The notes below the pieces were generated by a model. It was not told the DNA's origin. It saw nothing but the letters and a program-made list of their open reading frames with translations, and did not search any database. This document shows positions 36,201-42,367 of a stretch of DNA of 42,367 nt, piece after piece. The stretch's first letter is position 1. Every line of letters begins with the position of its first letter. The DNA is from Acetobacteraceae bacterium (GTDB lineage Bacteria; Pseudomonadota; Alphaproteobacteria; Acetobacterales; Acetobacteraceae): contig CANJSR010000003.1 of the NCBI GenBank assembly GCA_947476855.1, positions 1 through 42,367 of the forward strand. Reading direction: 5' to 3'. The position numbers and the translations under genes were made by a program.

Positions 36201-37218
36201 CGCCGGCCCGGATCACCGTGTTGGCGGCAACGGCCGCCTCCAGAACGGTCTCCTGCCCGCCGGAAAGGATCGTCGTGTCGGAGTCGTACGCGGTCTCCTG
36301 GAACGCTCCGAAATCGCGTCCTGAAATCGTGAGCTGGCCGCCCGAGGAGATCACGGTGTTGAACACCGTCGCCCGGTCGCCGAGGTTGCCCGTGGTGCCC
36401 ACCGGCACCGCCCGGGTCCCGGCGCTGACCACGCCGCCGTGGGAGATGACGGTCCCGCTCGCGATGCCGGTCCCGGTGAACGCCAGTATCCCGCCGCTGC
36501 GGACCTGGGTCGCGTGGGCCGTGCCCTGGAACACCCGCTCGATCCCGCCGGCCGACAGCACGGTGCCGGACGTGGTGCCGAAGACGTCCTGCAACGCCCC
36601 GACGCCGCTGACGACCGTTGCGAGCGCGGAACCCATGGGGCGGACGAGCTGGTAGCCCCCGCCCTCGACCACGGTGCCGCTCGCGTAGCCGCCGACGACC
36701 ATGCGCCCGCCGCTGTGGATCGTCGTCGTGACCGCACTGTTCTGGGTCGTGGAGATGACGGTCCGGCTCGGCTCCCGGTTCAGGCTGATGCCGTTCCAGT
36801 ACTCGCGGCCCTGATAGGTGACCAAACGGCTGTAGCCATCCGCGATGACCAGCGTTCCGCCAGCGTTGACCTGCGTGCCGGTGACCAGCCTCCCGGTGAT
36901 TTCATTGTGACCGGTCGCGTAGACGCCCGTCCCGGCATTGACCGCCAGACCGATGACATTGACCACGGTCGCGAGGCCGCCACCCGTGGTCTTGATATAG
37001 TTGTCGATCGTTAACGTGACGCCCGCCGTCACGGTGGCGCCGGAATAGCTCCCCCCGGCCAAGTTCCACTGGTTTCCACCGTCGCCGCTGGAAACAATGT
37101 GGGATCCTTCCTGAAACGGAAAGGAACCCACCCCGCCCTGCAGCGAGAGACCAATATCGGGGCCATGCTGAAATACCTGATAGGCGATCGCCGCAATCTT
37201 GGTGGGGTCGAGTGCCAT
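30241..37218 (-). CDS. Giant strand-loop-strand (AIDA-type) repeat protein without beta-barrel
   Basis: A 2325-aa protein. From about residue 60 to 2230 it consists of roughly 100 repeats of about 19-20 residues, of the form GG.A..T.V.SGG...V.AGG (for example SGGTEIVSAGGSAAGVTV). This is the strand-loop-strand repeat of AIDA-I/TibA passengers, the acceptor of BAHT heptosyltransferases; such an enzyme is encoded at 7254-8516. No autotransporter beta-barrel follows. The C-terminal 90 residues (IIGAFSVGDTIDLLGPGYVSG, TLLIGSYHSENNFVMSDDGRGGTLLTY) match a cap seen on other barrel-less alphaproteobacterial repeat proteins. There is no signal peptide (MALDPTKIAAIAYQVF). Export, perhaps by type I secretion, is inferred. 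A GGAG/AGG pair precedes ATG 37218. Large open frames on the other strand are repeat-driven shadows. Confidence 0.88.
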   Translation of the reverse strand: MALDPTKIAAIAYQVFQHGPDIGLSLQGGVGSFPFQEGSHIVSSGDGGNQWNLAGGSYSGATVTAGVTLTIDNYIKTTGGGLATVVNVIGLAVNAGTGVYATGHNEITGRLVTGTQVNAGGTLVIADGYSRLVTYQGREYWNGISLNREPSRTVISTTQNSAVTTTIHSGGRMVVGGYASGTVVEGGGYQLVRPMGSALATVVSGVGALQDVFGTTSGTVLSAGGIERVFQGTAHATQVRSGGILAFTGTGIASGTVISHGGVVSAGTRAVPVGTTGNLGDRATVFNTVISSGGQLTISGRDFGAFQETAYDSDTTILSGGQETVLEAAVAANTVIRAGGVLLLSSLLPSIGRAQWEGFSAQGGRAQGTTVSSGGILSATANSVVTGGIVHSGGKVIADGFRPAYTVVVRNPGYTGPYVVQDLEWSNPLINMTFERGAISAVRGFTQSNTDVTSVVLEALEGGKIVGARVAGGRIVASAGGTLVSTSVGHGATAAILSAGLASGTLVSSAGQLVVSAYGGATGTVIRGGGSVVVSAHGTTSGTVVQAGGVETIANSGMTTGTTISSGGRQDVQSGGRGASTVVSSGGNLVVSSGGTARSTQVNSGGVLTVSAGGRSVAAAVNGTLQVEANGFATHTTVQGAGARVVVASGGLAARTIMGANGVTSVLAGGTTSGDRISSGGTEIVSAGGTARAITVKAGGVLITGSGATVTDAVFSAGAISGIMGYTQSGTTLLSGQALAAFAGATLAGINVGSGAMVVSAGGSILNPIMAAGAITGLLGISASFLNVSAGQFLTVLSGATLFAPTIRAGGTLLNGGGAVSLTNFHAGANSGVKGVMQSGGSVASGLTMLVLSGAELRGFQVSAGGTEIVSSGGRAGSTVSGMAGTTVLASGTEIVSAGGWAFDTTLSSGGRQIVSSGGIARGTIISAAGSAIVVAGGRAIGALVRDGGSLTIAGANAIANGTVMQAGATVSYVSGGRGVATRVESGFNLVVGNGGSTTKDAILSGGVETVLSGGRAINTYVSQGGRLVLSSGGLADRAIVSSGGMLVSAGGRTTSVVTLQAGAIVGLQGISSVGASVDSGQVLAALTGGTLNAATILSGGAIVASSGGLVIGARVSSGGMLVNAGGTISAATFSSGAISGVQGVTQIGSVVGGGQVLAALSGGVLSATLVLSGGTEIVSAGGSAAGVTVSSGGALIWAGGNVTNANISAGGFYAVGGGNALIGQRLGGDQAYTLAAFAGGTLSATNSHITATGNGLGPSRGKIEIQAGGTGRDNIAPLNSEIAVHGTSYNDTLYGWLVDGVFLKSREEVHSGGIAYNVKLNGGLMTVHSGGHADGVAVRTPYLYVIPNAYGGTAVPSDSPLANDPRREFVTTYSDLTVRAGGSVIHAIVDPGSVATISGAITDVSVGESASITVSSGGVMTGANLNGVGRVLLGGLAVGTTVLTYGVLVVNAGGSASGLVINNSGSAIVAGSVTSAAVNSGGKLLLNGASYSGVINSGGSVSVLNGAYFSGNVVELGGVATVFGGGRTFNTTVANSGRMIVHGNGIVSGVVVSSGGTLVDAGGTITGATILNGGVRGVQGLTRSGLVVRADETLMAVSAGKLMNTSVLSGGMTLLSSGGTATATVVGSGGLDVVLDGGRSVSAFISGGIQSIEAFGLASNATVVAGGTQIVSSGGATAGTILSSGGSEIVLSGGSAGQTTVGANGLAVVSAGGIVTAMTVGSGGTVLDFGGTFTGSILLAGATSALRNTTKSGGGVASGVKLMVLKDAMVSAKVVNSGGVALIADGGRANAVHVHGGGLLSAMLGGETSGTIVDNGGGETIGSAGVASATRLLSGGAQWVTEGGIAVGTDVIGQQAVFHGGYASAATLHGTGVQVLMGDSAISSGGGGLAFATIVNAGGTQIVSAGAMAAATTINASGAMIVSATGSASGTVMGGGTLTVASGGQVLNTTVARGVATILSGGVASATLVNVSGTLNVSAGGLARSTTLSGTETVDAGGATVGTGIMSGGKSTLLGSSLSTTIHLGGTETVSSGGIATSAVVGGKQIILGGGVASGAILRGGVQSVGSGGTTHGTTISSGGAAYVSANASAFGTVVSGGGMLVNAGGAISGAVFAQGSISGVQGTTVSGVVVSSGMSLMALDGGTLIDTVVNGGASEVVNARGIAVGTFLSSGALAFISSAGTLSGGRMISGASLFVAGTVTGGLTMSGGRVTLAAGSNVGGGQVLAMEGTNNWLEVRANVSVNAIIGAFSVGDTIDLLGPGYVSGFFGSTLSYTQQTGYGVLTVKGGVFGLGTSQTLLIGSYHSENNFVMSDDGRGGTLLTYRL

Positions 37219-37381
37219 AGCACCTGCTCCGCCCCAGTTTCCAAAGATTGGGTCGTCCTACCTAGACCCCTTATCAGTCCTGTTCAATCCTCAGTTTCAC
37301 AGGATACGGCCTCAACGCACGATGTGCGTTGAGGTTCCTGGTTCGTTAAATTTATTATCCAAGAAAACCATGTCGGGCTGG
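37219..37381. promoter_or_regulatory. Upstream region of the 2325-aa repeat gene with a perfect hairpin
   Basis: This is an AT-richer gap between two minus-strand genes. At 37310-37334 CCTCAACGCAC and GTGCGTTGAGG pair perfectly around GAT. The hairpin could end the upstream CMD-family transcript or act as an operator for the giant gene; no T-run supports termination. AT-rich sequence (near 37345-37365) upstream of it may contain the promoter. Confidence 0.5.
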
Positions 37382-37927
37382 CTATACCTTCAGGGCCTCG
37401 TGCTTCGGATTCGGCTCCAGTTCCACCCCGTTCACCGTCATGGCCAGCATCGCGTAGTAGCCGATGCAGGTGGTCAACTGCACATACTGATCCGCGCCCA
37501 GCCGAGCCATCACCGCCTCGGCGAGGGGCTTGTCGACGCGGTTCTTGCGGAGCAGTTGCCGGGTGAAATCGATGATCTGCAAATCCTCGGCCGGAATGCC
37601 ATCGGAACGATCGTCCCGGATCGCGTCGATCGTCGAACGGGGAACGCCCCGCTCCGCCCCGATCACGCCCTGGATGCCCCACACATACTGAGCCTGGAAG
37701 TGACGCCCCACCACCAGCGCCGCCAGCGTCCGCGTCCGCAGCTCCAGCGTCCCTTCCCACCGCACCATCGTCCCCAGATGCGCCACCCGCTCGGCCCACT
37801 CCGGCGCGTGCATCCAGACCGAGAACGGACCTTCCAGCGATTTGCGCGTATCGACGATCTTCTCGGCGATGCGGCGGGCCTCCCCGCTCAATTCGTCGGG
37901 AGACTTCAGGACGGGGACGTAGGCCAT
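37382..37927 (-). CDS. Carboxymuconolactone decarboxylase family protein
   Basis: A 181-aa all-alpha protein of the CMD/AhpD superfamily. The family helix reads RTRTLAALVVGRHFQAQYVWGIQ, followed by DFTRQLLRKNRVD and QYVQLTTCIGYYAMLAM. It lacks the CxxC redox pair of AhpD-type members, which fits the subgroup with GAQYEW-like motifs and unknown chemistry. GAGGAT lies eight bases upstream of ATG 37927. It lies just upstream of the giant repeat gene on the same strand but is separated by a hairpin; a functional link is not expected. Confidence 0.85.
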   Translation of the reverse strand: MAYVPVLKSPDELSGEARRIAEKIVDTRKSLEGPFSVWMHAPEWAERVAHLGTMVRWEGTLELRTRTLAALVVGRHFQAQYVWGIQGVIGAERGVPRSTIDAIRDDRSDGIPAEDLQIIDFTRQLLRKNRVDKPLAEAVMARLGADQYVQLTTCIGYYAMLAMTVNGVELEPNPKHEALKV

Positions 37928-38137
37928 GCGCTATCCTCGGGGCTTTATTGTTGCGTTTTCGTGGATGCACCACGTTGGGCGGACGCTATCCGATCCTTCC
38001 CGCATTCGGCAACGCCCGGCCCCTGGTGACGTACGCCCGCCGCACCGTAAGATCGGACACCCAGGCCGGCGCATCAGGGCAGTGCCCGCCGGCTGGATAC
38101 GACACGCGTTTCGCAATGCTAAGGAAGGGTGGGGAAC

Positions 38138-38905
38138 ATGGGACGGCTTGACGGCAAGGTTGCGGCGATCACAGGCGGGGCATCGGGGATCGGCGAAGCG
38201 ACGGTCCGGCGCTTCGTGGCCGAGGGCGCGACCGTCGCCTTCTGCGACCGGGACGGCGAACGCGGCCAGCGGGTCGCCGCCGAACTGACGGCCGCCGGCG
38301 GCAAGGTCGCCTTCACGCAGGCCGACGTGGGGACCGAGGCCGCGTGCCTCGCCTTCGTCACCGGGGCCGCGCAGACCTTCGGGCGGCTGGATATCCTGGT
38401 GAACAACGCCGGCATCCGGAAATACGAAAAGGTCGACGAAGCCAGCGCGGCAAGCTGGAACGAAATCCTGAGCGTCAACCTCATGAGCTATGCCTTCTGC
38501 GCGAAGGCGGCGGTGCCGATCATGCGCGGCACCGGGGGCGGGGCGATCGTCAACATCGCCTCGGTCCGGTCGGTCGTCGCGGGCGGCGGCAACCTGCAAT
38601 ACGACACCACCAAGGCCGCCGTCGCCGGCCTGACGCGGGGGCTCGCCGCCGACCACTCGGCCGAGGGCATCCGGGTGAACGCCGTCGGCCCCGGGCCGAT
38701 CTTCACGCCGTTCCATGCGCGCCGCCTGGAAACCTCTGGCCAGACGCTCGAGTCCTACAACGAGCGGGCCGCGCAGGGCACCATGATGAAGCGCCCGGGC
38801 CGAGCGGAGGAGGTCGCGGCGGCGATCCTGTTCCTGGCGTCGGACGATGCGTCGTATGTCACCGGCGCGCTGCTGTTCGTGGATGGCGGCATGACGGCGA
38901 TGTGA
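38138..38905 (+). CDS. Short-chain dehydrogenase/reductase
   Basis: A 255-aa classical SDR. It has TGGASGIG for the cofactor, NNAGI, the catalytic Ser in NIASVRS, the catalytic YxxxK as YDTTK, and GPGPIFTPF and TGALLFVDGG near the end. An Asp after beta-2 (FCDRDGE) points to NAD(H). ATG 38138 has GGAAGGG upstream; GTG 38129 is in frame. The substrate is not evident; the cupin downstream is on the same strand after 117 bases. Confidence 0.9.
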   Translation: MGRLDGKVAAITGGASGIGEATVRRFVAEGATVAFCDRDGERGQRVAAELTAAGGKVAFTQADVGTEAACLAFVTGAAQTFGRLDILVNNAGIRKYEKVDEASAASWNEILSVNLMSYAFCAKAAVPIMRGTGGGAIVNIASVRSVVAGGGNLQYDTTKAAVAGLTRGLAADHSAEGIRVNAVGPGPIFTPFHARRLETSGQTLESYNERAAQGTMMKRPGRAEEVAAAILFLASDDASYVTGALLFVDGGMTAM

Positions 38906-39022
38906 GACCCGGGTCGGGTGCCGGGACGCCGGCATCCGACCGCCTGCCGTGGGACGCGGTGCCCACCGACCTTGGTTCCACCGCCCGTATGACCGTAACA
39001 AGCAACGGAGGCCAAGAACGCC

Positions 39023-39583
39023 ATGCGACCGATCGACCGGTTCCTGACTCTGGCTGGATCACACGTGGCTGCCGCGGTGACCGGCCCCGCCCGCATCCCC
39101 GGGCAGCGCGTGGCGGCCTTGCTGGCCGCGCCACCCGAACCATCCGAGCCGGCCCCGCCGCGCCGCCTGCCGGTCTGCCGCTTTCTGGACGCGGCCTGCG
39201 CCGAGATGCAGCCGGACCTGGCCTCGGCCTTCCGGGCCCTGGAACCGGACCTGTCGTGGAAGACCCGCGCCATGACGAACGGGGGGCCTGGCTTCGCCGA
39301 GGGGCATGCGAGTGCCCGGGTGCTCGATCCGAACGGGTTGGAGCAGCGCGGCGGCCTGGTGTCGGGGTTCAGCCTGGTGGCGCCCGGGGTCACCTATCCC
39401 GAACACGACCATCCGCCCGAGGAGATCTACCTGGTGCTGTCAGGCGGGGAATGGTGGAAGGCGGGCGGAGCCTGGCACGCGCCCGGTCCGGGCGGCATCG
39501 TACACAATCCGCCGGGCATCCTGCATGCGATGCGGGGCACGTCGGTGCCGCTGCTCGCCATCTGGTTTCTGCTGCCGACCTGA
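39023..39583 (+). CDS. DMSP-lyase-like cupin (DddL/DddQ family)
   Basis: A 186-aa cupin of the dimethylsulfoniopropionate lyase family. Members cleave DMSP to dimethyl sulfide and acrylate with a bound metal. The cupin motif is GVTYPEHDHPPEEIYLVLSG, with His128, His130, Glu134 and Tyr136 as candidate metal or catalytic residues. The second motif is HNPPGILHAM with His168. The length is slightly below DddQ (about 200). The N-terminal 40 residues are Ala/Pro-rich and not conserved-looking. GGAGG is twelve bases before the start, rather far. In a likely terrestrial organism the true substrate may be another molecule; no acrylate-processing genes are adjacent. Confidence 0.78.
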   Translation: MRPIDRFLTLAGSHVAAAVTGPARIPGQRVAALLAAPPEPSEPAPPRRLPVCRFLDAACAEMQPDLASAFRALEPDLSWKTRAMTNGGPGFAEGHASARVLDPNGLEQRGGLVSGFSLVAPGVTYPEHDHPPEEIYLVLSGGEWWKAGGAWHAPGPGGIVHNPPGILHAMRGTSVPLLAIWFLLPT

Positions 39584-39658
39584 GCCGTGCCGCTCCGGCC
39601 GGCTGGCGGGGCGATGACGCGGTGCCCGCCGGTTGGGATCAGCACGAATCCGGGCGGC

Positions 39659-39680
39659 GGGACCACCAGGCGGTGGCCCC
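39659..39680 (-). terminator. Conserved 3' hairpin after SOS-box gene copy 2
   Basis: GGGACCACC and GGTGGCCCC as in copy 1, with loop AGGC in place of CTGC. The arms are identical between copies while the loop has changed, which suggests the structure matters. Confidence 0.45.
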
Positions 39681-39709
39681 GTTGCGCGGGCGTTGTCAGG
39701 CGGGAGGGA

Positions 39710-40345
39710 TCAGGAGGGGGCGGTGCTGGCGGGAAGCGGGCCAGCCCAGGCCTGTCGGGCGGGCTCCGCCTGGGGCGGGGGCACGAACAGGGCGGTCATC
39801 CGGGCCATCCATAGCCCCAGCAGCCGGGACAGGCTGCCATCATAGGCGATGATGGCGTTCCGGATTTCGTTCCACAGCGGGTGGGCCGTGTCGATGCCGA
39901 GGTCCCGGCAGATATCGACGATGACCGTGCCGGCGGACTGGTGGCGGATGCGGCGGGCGATTTCATCCGCCGTGGGCATGGCGCGGAGCAAGGCCGCGTC
40001 GTCCTCCGCCTGGGACTGTTTGGGGGGACGGGGCCTGGGGGCGGCTGGACTTGTGGGGGAGGGTCGGCTGGCCGCGCGAGGGGGCCGAGCGCGCAGGAGG
40101 CGCGCTTGGAGGCCGGCGGCGAGGAGGAGGCCGCGGGTGATGCGGGCGATGATCAGGGTCAGGTTGAAGGTGCCGTGGCGCCAGGCGAGGGGCCTGGCGG
40201 GGGTGGGCGCGTTCTGGCGTTGCAGGGAAGCAACGAGGGTCTGTCCGAAGTCTATGATCCTGGCGATCAGGCCGAGCAGAGGGGCGAACCGGTTTTGGGG
40301 GCCGGGTTTGGTGGGTGGCTCAGCGGCGTTGGGCGCGGCGGACAT
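39710..40345 (-). CDS. SOS-box-controlled protein of unknown function, copy 2
   Basis: A 211-aa paralogue of 14138-14773, of the same length. Conserved blocks are PLLGLIARIIDFGQTLVASLQRQN, GTFNLTLIIARITRG with LAAGLQARLLRARP, and in the C-terminal half ADEIARRIRHQSAGTVIVDICRDLGI, HPLWNEIRNAIIAYDGSLSRLLGLW. The linker and the last 25 residues vary. Many differences are conservative (V/I, E/D, R/K), as expected if both copies are under selection as proteins. The start ATG 40345 is directly preceded by GTTC-N7-GTTC, leaving no space for a Shine-Dalgarno. The family is not one I recognise. A membrane-associated or DNA-damage-response role is inference from the hydrophobic segment and the LexA-like box. 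Confidence 0.75.
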   Translation of the reverse strand: MSAAPNAAEPPTKPGPQNRFAPLLGLIARIIDFGQTLVASLQRQNAPTPARPLAWRHGTFNLTLIIARITRGLLLAAGLQARLLRARPPRAASRPSPTSPAAPRPRPPKQSQAEDDAALLRAMPTADEIARRIRHQSAGTVIVDICRDLGIDTAHPLWNEIRNAIIAYDGSLSRLLGLWMARMTALFVPPPQAEPARQAWAGPLPASTAPS

Positions 40346-40382
40346 GAACGTATAGAGAACATGTTTGGGTGGAAGGTGTCAA
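40346..40382 (-). promoter_or_regulatory. Promoter and LexA-like box of copy 2
   Basis: On the minus strand TTGACA (40377-40382) is followed after 19 bases by CTCTAT and six bases later by the ATG. GTTC-TCTATAC-GTTC (40346-40360) abuts the ATG and differs from copy 1 in the spacer bases only, while the GTTC arms are identical. The spacing of 19 is long for sigma-70. The palindrome GGAAATTATTCC lies at 40383-40394. Confidence 0.68.
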
Positions 40383-40394
40383 GGAAATTATTCC

Positions 40395-40700
40395 GAACGA
40401 CGACGTGATCAAATCGTTGTGGCACCTCTCTGGACGAAACATGGACCCATGGCCCCGATCCTCTGAACATAGGTTTTCGACTTGTTCGCGGCAACGACAC
40501 TGCGGCGCCGTCTCTGCGCCGAACGCGACCGAACCCGCAGCGGCCAAGTTTGACGCCACAGGTATGATGGCTGATGAGAATAATAACTGCACGTACGACT
40601 ATGTCTGATACGCGCATGCGTTTTCAGTTCTACATTTATATCCGGTGAGTTTCTACGTACGGTGTGCGCGATAAGCTGAGCTAGTCCGCCCTCGTCATTT
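40395..40700. other. AT-richer intergenic stretch without a supported gene
   Basis: Base composition drops relative to the neighbouring genes. The frames here (40369-40608 plus, 40409-40711 minus) are short and Arg/Ser/Cys-rich, without ribosome sites. A sequence reading GGCGGACTAGCTCAG on the minus strand looks like the start of a tRNA but no acceptor or T-arm follows. Confidence 0.4.
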
Positions 40701-41702
40701 CTACCTGACAATTAGATTTGGAGGTTCTGTGGGGTAGGGTGCCTGCATTGAGGCCAGTTTCGTTAGCCGCGTCATCGCTCGGTATAGCTCAATGAATCGG
40801 GTCAACGCATCTATTGGCGGCCTAGAATTATCTCCCTCCCCCAATTGCATTTCAATTTTTGGGAATACAATTCCGCGGTGCTCCACCTCGTTGTATTGTA
40901 AGAAGCGAGCGCCTGCCTGCGAGCCAATTGGTTGCCTGTGGAGGAATGTATTCCGGTATTCTGTCAGCTCATAGAGCCACGGGGCGGTTGATTTTGGATC
41001 GTAAGCCTCTAGCATCGCGGCGATGACGGGATCTTGCTTTGCGTTAGCTTGAGAGGGCTTCTGAAGCCAGTCGGCGAACCTGTTCATTGCGTCAATCCGG
41101 TCCGGCGCACCGAGCGTTCTTGCCAGAGCTGTCGCGAGATAATCACGGGCACTTGCGAGTTCAGAGAGTACAGAATGGAAAGCTAAGTGTATGTCTTGCA
41201 TTGGGATATTTGCAAAGCGCATGCCTGAAACTCGCTTGTCATGTATCGCTGCTATGAGCTGGCTATGATAGTCATCAGATGCATCTCTTAGTCTGATCCC
41301 GGCAGCGTTCATACTGTAGGCAATGTGGCGTGCAAGGGCTGCATAGTTATGATTGCCGGCTACTTCTGCATTGTGAGCGATGGCGTTCCAAGCATCGACA
41401 GGCTGTGGCTTTCCATTGGAGCCCGCGTCGAGTGGTGTCCAGACCCTAGACACAAGCTGTGTTTCCAATCCGTTTAGCTCATCCAACCCAAATATTTGTA
41501 GACCTACATCCAGCGCAATGCCGCCGATCACTCCGATGGGTTGCGGATTTAACGCAAGCATAGCACCGGCTGACAATGCTGGGTACCAAGTCCACTCCCG
41601 GTTCTGGTGCTCGTACGCACGAACTCCGCCGGTGACGTGGAGTTCGGCTCTGCTTTGCGTGGTTGAGCGCTTGAACGTCTCTCGCGGGATAGTGAAGCTC
41701 AT
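40701..41702 (-). CDS. Protein with candidate HEPN-type RNxxxH motif
   Basis: A 333-aa protein of unrecognised family in an AT-richer segment. Codons ending in A/T are more frequent than in neighbouring genes, which suggests transfer. An N-terminal region has a hydrophobic stretch (PALSAGAMLALNPQPIGVIGGIALDVG). The C-terminal half is helical and contains LTEYRNTFLHRQP, with Arg250 and His255 in the RNxxxH form typical of HEPN RNases and related Cthe_2314-like proteins. LQYNEVEHRGIVFPKIEMQ follows. I start at ATG 41702; TTG 41729 is in frame. HEPN proteins often act as RNase toxins or in phage defence, but one short motif is not proof. No antitoxin gene is next to it. Confidence 0.6.
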   Translation of the reverse strand: MSFTIPRETFKRSTTQSRAELHVTGGVRAYEHQNREWTWYPALSAGAMLALNPQPIGVIGGIALDVGLQIFGLDELNGLETQLVSRVWTPLDAGSNGKPQPVDAWNAIAHNAEVAGNHNYAALARHIAYSMNAAGIRLRDASDDYHSQLIAAIHDKRVSGMRFANIPMQDIHLAFHSVLSELASARDYLATALARTLGAPDRIDAMNRFADWLQKPSQANAKQDPVIAAMLEAYDPKSTAPWLYELTEYRNTFLHRQPIGSQAGARFLQYNEVEHRGIVFPKIEMQLGEGDNSRPPIDALTRFIELYRAMTRLTKLASMQAPYPTEPPNLIVR

Positions 41703-42066
41703 AATCGGTTCGCATCTGCCATTGACCAAGTCTTTCTCATACTAGATCGATCGGAAGTCTCCAACGGTAATGGACCCTGATCGATTGCCAGGATGCGCCC
41801 GTAGAAGCGGAAATCTGACTGAGAATCGACGGCACAAATGACGCATCCTGCTAGGTCCCACCTTCACTAGGCTATGTGATCTCAACGAACCTAGGCCAGT
41901 AGCTGACTAGGGCAAAATATTCATCCATTACCACGCCCCCATGCCGTTCATATCTTCTTAAAATCGGACGAATATGTCCAACTGAGGTCGCGAAGCGACG
42001 GTGGAAGCGCTACATATGATACCCGATCGTCCTCCCAACCATAAAACCGCGTAGGAGCATCCCCCC
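41703..42066. other. AT-richer intergenic stretch before the last SDR gene
   Basis: No gene is supported. It contains a small GTCGC-GAA-GCGAC hairpin near 41988-42000 and the ribosome site AGGAG of the SDR gene at its right end. It marks the right edge of the low-GC segment; the base composition returns to the GC-rich type at 42067. Confidence 0.4.
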
Positions 42067-42367
42067 ATGCGCCTTAACCAAAAAGTAGCCCTCCTAACCG
42101 GCGCCGCCGCTGCCCTCAAATCCGAAGTCATGGGCTTCGGCGGCGCCGCCGCGCACCTGTTCGTCCGAGAGGGCGCCAAGGTCATCCTCACCGACATCCG
42201 CGACGACCTCGGCGAACGCTCGGCCGCCGCCCTCCGCGCGGATGGCCATGACGCGCGCTACATGCACCTCGACGTCACATCCGATCAGAACTGGGCCGAC
42301 GTCGTCGCAGCGGTCATGGCGGCGCACGGCCGGCTCGACATCCTGTTCAACAACGCCGGCGTCGCCC
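42067..42367 (+). CDS. Short-chain dehydrogenase/reductase, cut by the window end
   Basis: The first 100 residues of an SDR. It has LLTGAAAALKSEVMGFGGAAAHLF in place of the usual TGxxxGIG helix start, so the cofactor loop is enlarged by several residues. ILTDIRDD follows beta-2 and points to NAD(H), and LDVTS and LDILFNNAG follow. AGGAG precedes ATG 42067. The catalytic residues lie beyond the window. Confidence 0.85.
   Translation, partial: MRLNQKVALLTGAAAALKSEVMGFGGAAAHLFVREGAKVILTDIRDDLGERSAAALRADGHDARYMHLDVTSDQNWADVVAAVMAAHGRLDILFNNAGVA

Larger units (their letters stand above)
39643..40394 (-). repeat. Dispersed unit, copy 2
   Basis: Counterpart of 14077-14820, with the same order of palindrome, TTGACA, LexA-like box, gene, hairpin and end sequence. 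The palindromic elements that flank copy 1 are absent here, so the two repeats are independent. Confidence 0.65.

Noticed and set aside
30241..37218. Tandem DNA repeats mistaken for a CRISPR array
   Set aside because: The periodicity is in the protein repeat and the units diverge at DNA level; there are no identical short repeats with unique spacers.
40640..40705. Possible tRNA or attachment site (GGCGGACTAGCTCAG on the minus strand)
   Set aside because: Only the D-stem-like start matches; no anticodon, T-arm or acceptor stem follows.

Overview
This is a GC-rich window from the chromosome of an alphaproteobacterium. The best fit is the Acetobacteraceae/Rhodospirillales. The indications are GC-rich codon use, a C-terminal Hint domain protein of the type common in that family, HpcH/HpaI aldolases beside TauD and SDR enzymes, and LexA-type boxes with the alphaproteobacterial spacing GTTC-N7-GTTC. 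The assignment is inferred from gene content; there is no rRNA or tRNA to confirm it. No CRISPR array, transposase or tRNA was found.

Layout. 1-7.2 kb: the tail of an unknown gene, then a 1.5-kaa sensor protein that joins CheB, CheR, PAS, histidine kinase, two receivers and a LuxR-type DNA-binding domain. It converges on a five-gene minus-strand cluster of small exported or membrane proteins. 7.2-13 kb: a BAHT-type autotransporter heptosyltransferase, a 109-aa orphan, a STAS-kinase fusion and a large MscS-type channel. 13-18 kb: an HpcH/HpaI aldolase; a 211-aa gene of unknown function with a LexA-like box touching its ATG, bracketed by two copies of a palindromic element; a small exported protein; a VOC protein; a TauD dioxygenase; and an atypical SDR.

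18-37 kb is a cell-surface region. It holds a 1827-aa beta-strand-repeat protein with an RTX-like C-terminus, a second HpcH/HpaI-like gene, a TonB-like protein, an 822-aa parallel beta-helix protein ending in a Hint domain, an LpxR-like lipid A deacylase, an MgtC/SapB protein, and a 2325-aa strand-loop-strand repeat protein. The last is the likely substrate class of the heptosyltransferase 22 kb away, but it has no beta-barrel.

37-42 kb: a carboxymuconolactone-decarboxylase-family protein, an SDR, a DMSP-lyase-like cupin, a second copy of the 211-aa gene with the same LexA-like box and flanks, an AT-richer segment with a candidate HEPN-motif protein, and a truncated SDR.

The strongest candidate for something undescribed is the pair of 211-aa paralogues at 14.1 and 39.7 kb. 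Each appears to be a complete transposable or duplicated unit: palindrome, -35 box, LexA-like box abutting the start codon, coding region and 3' hairpin. The first is also flanked by direct copies of a structured element whose first stem shows a compensatory base change.
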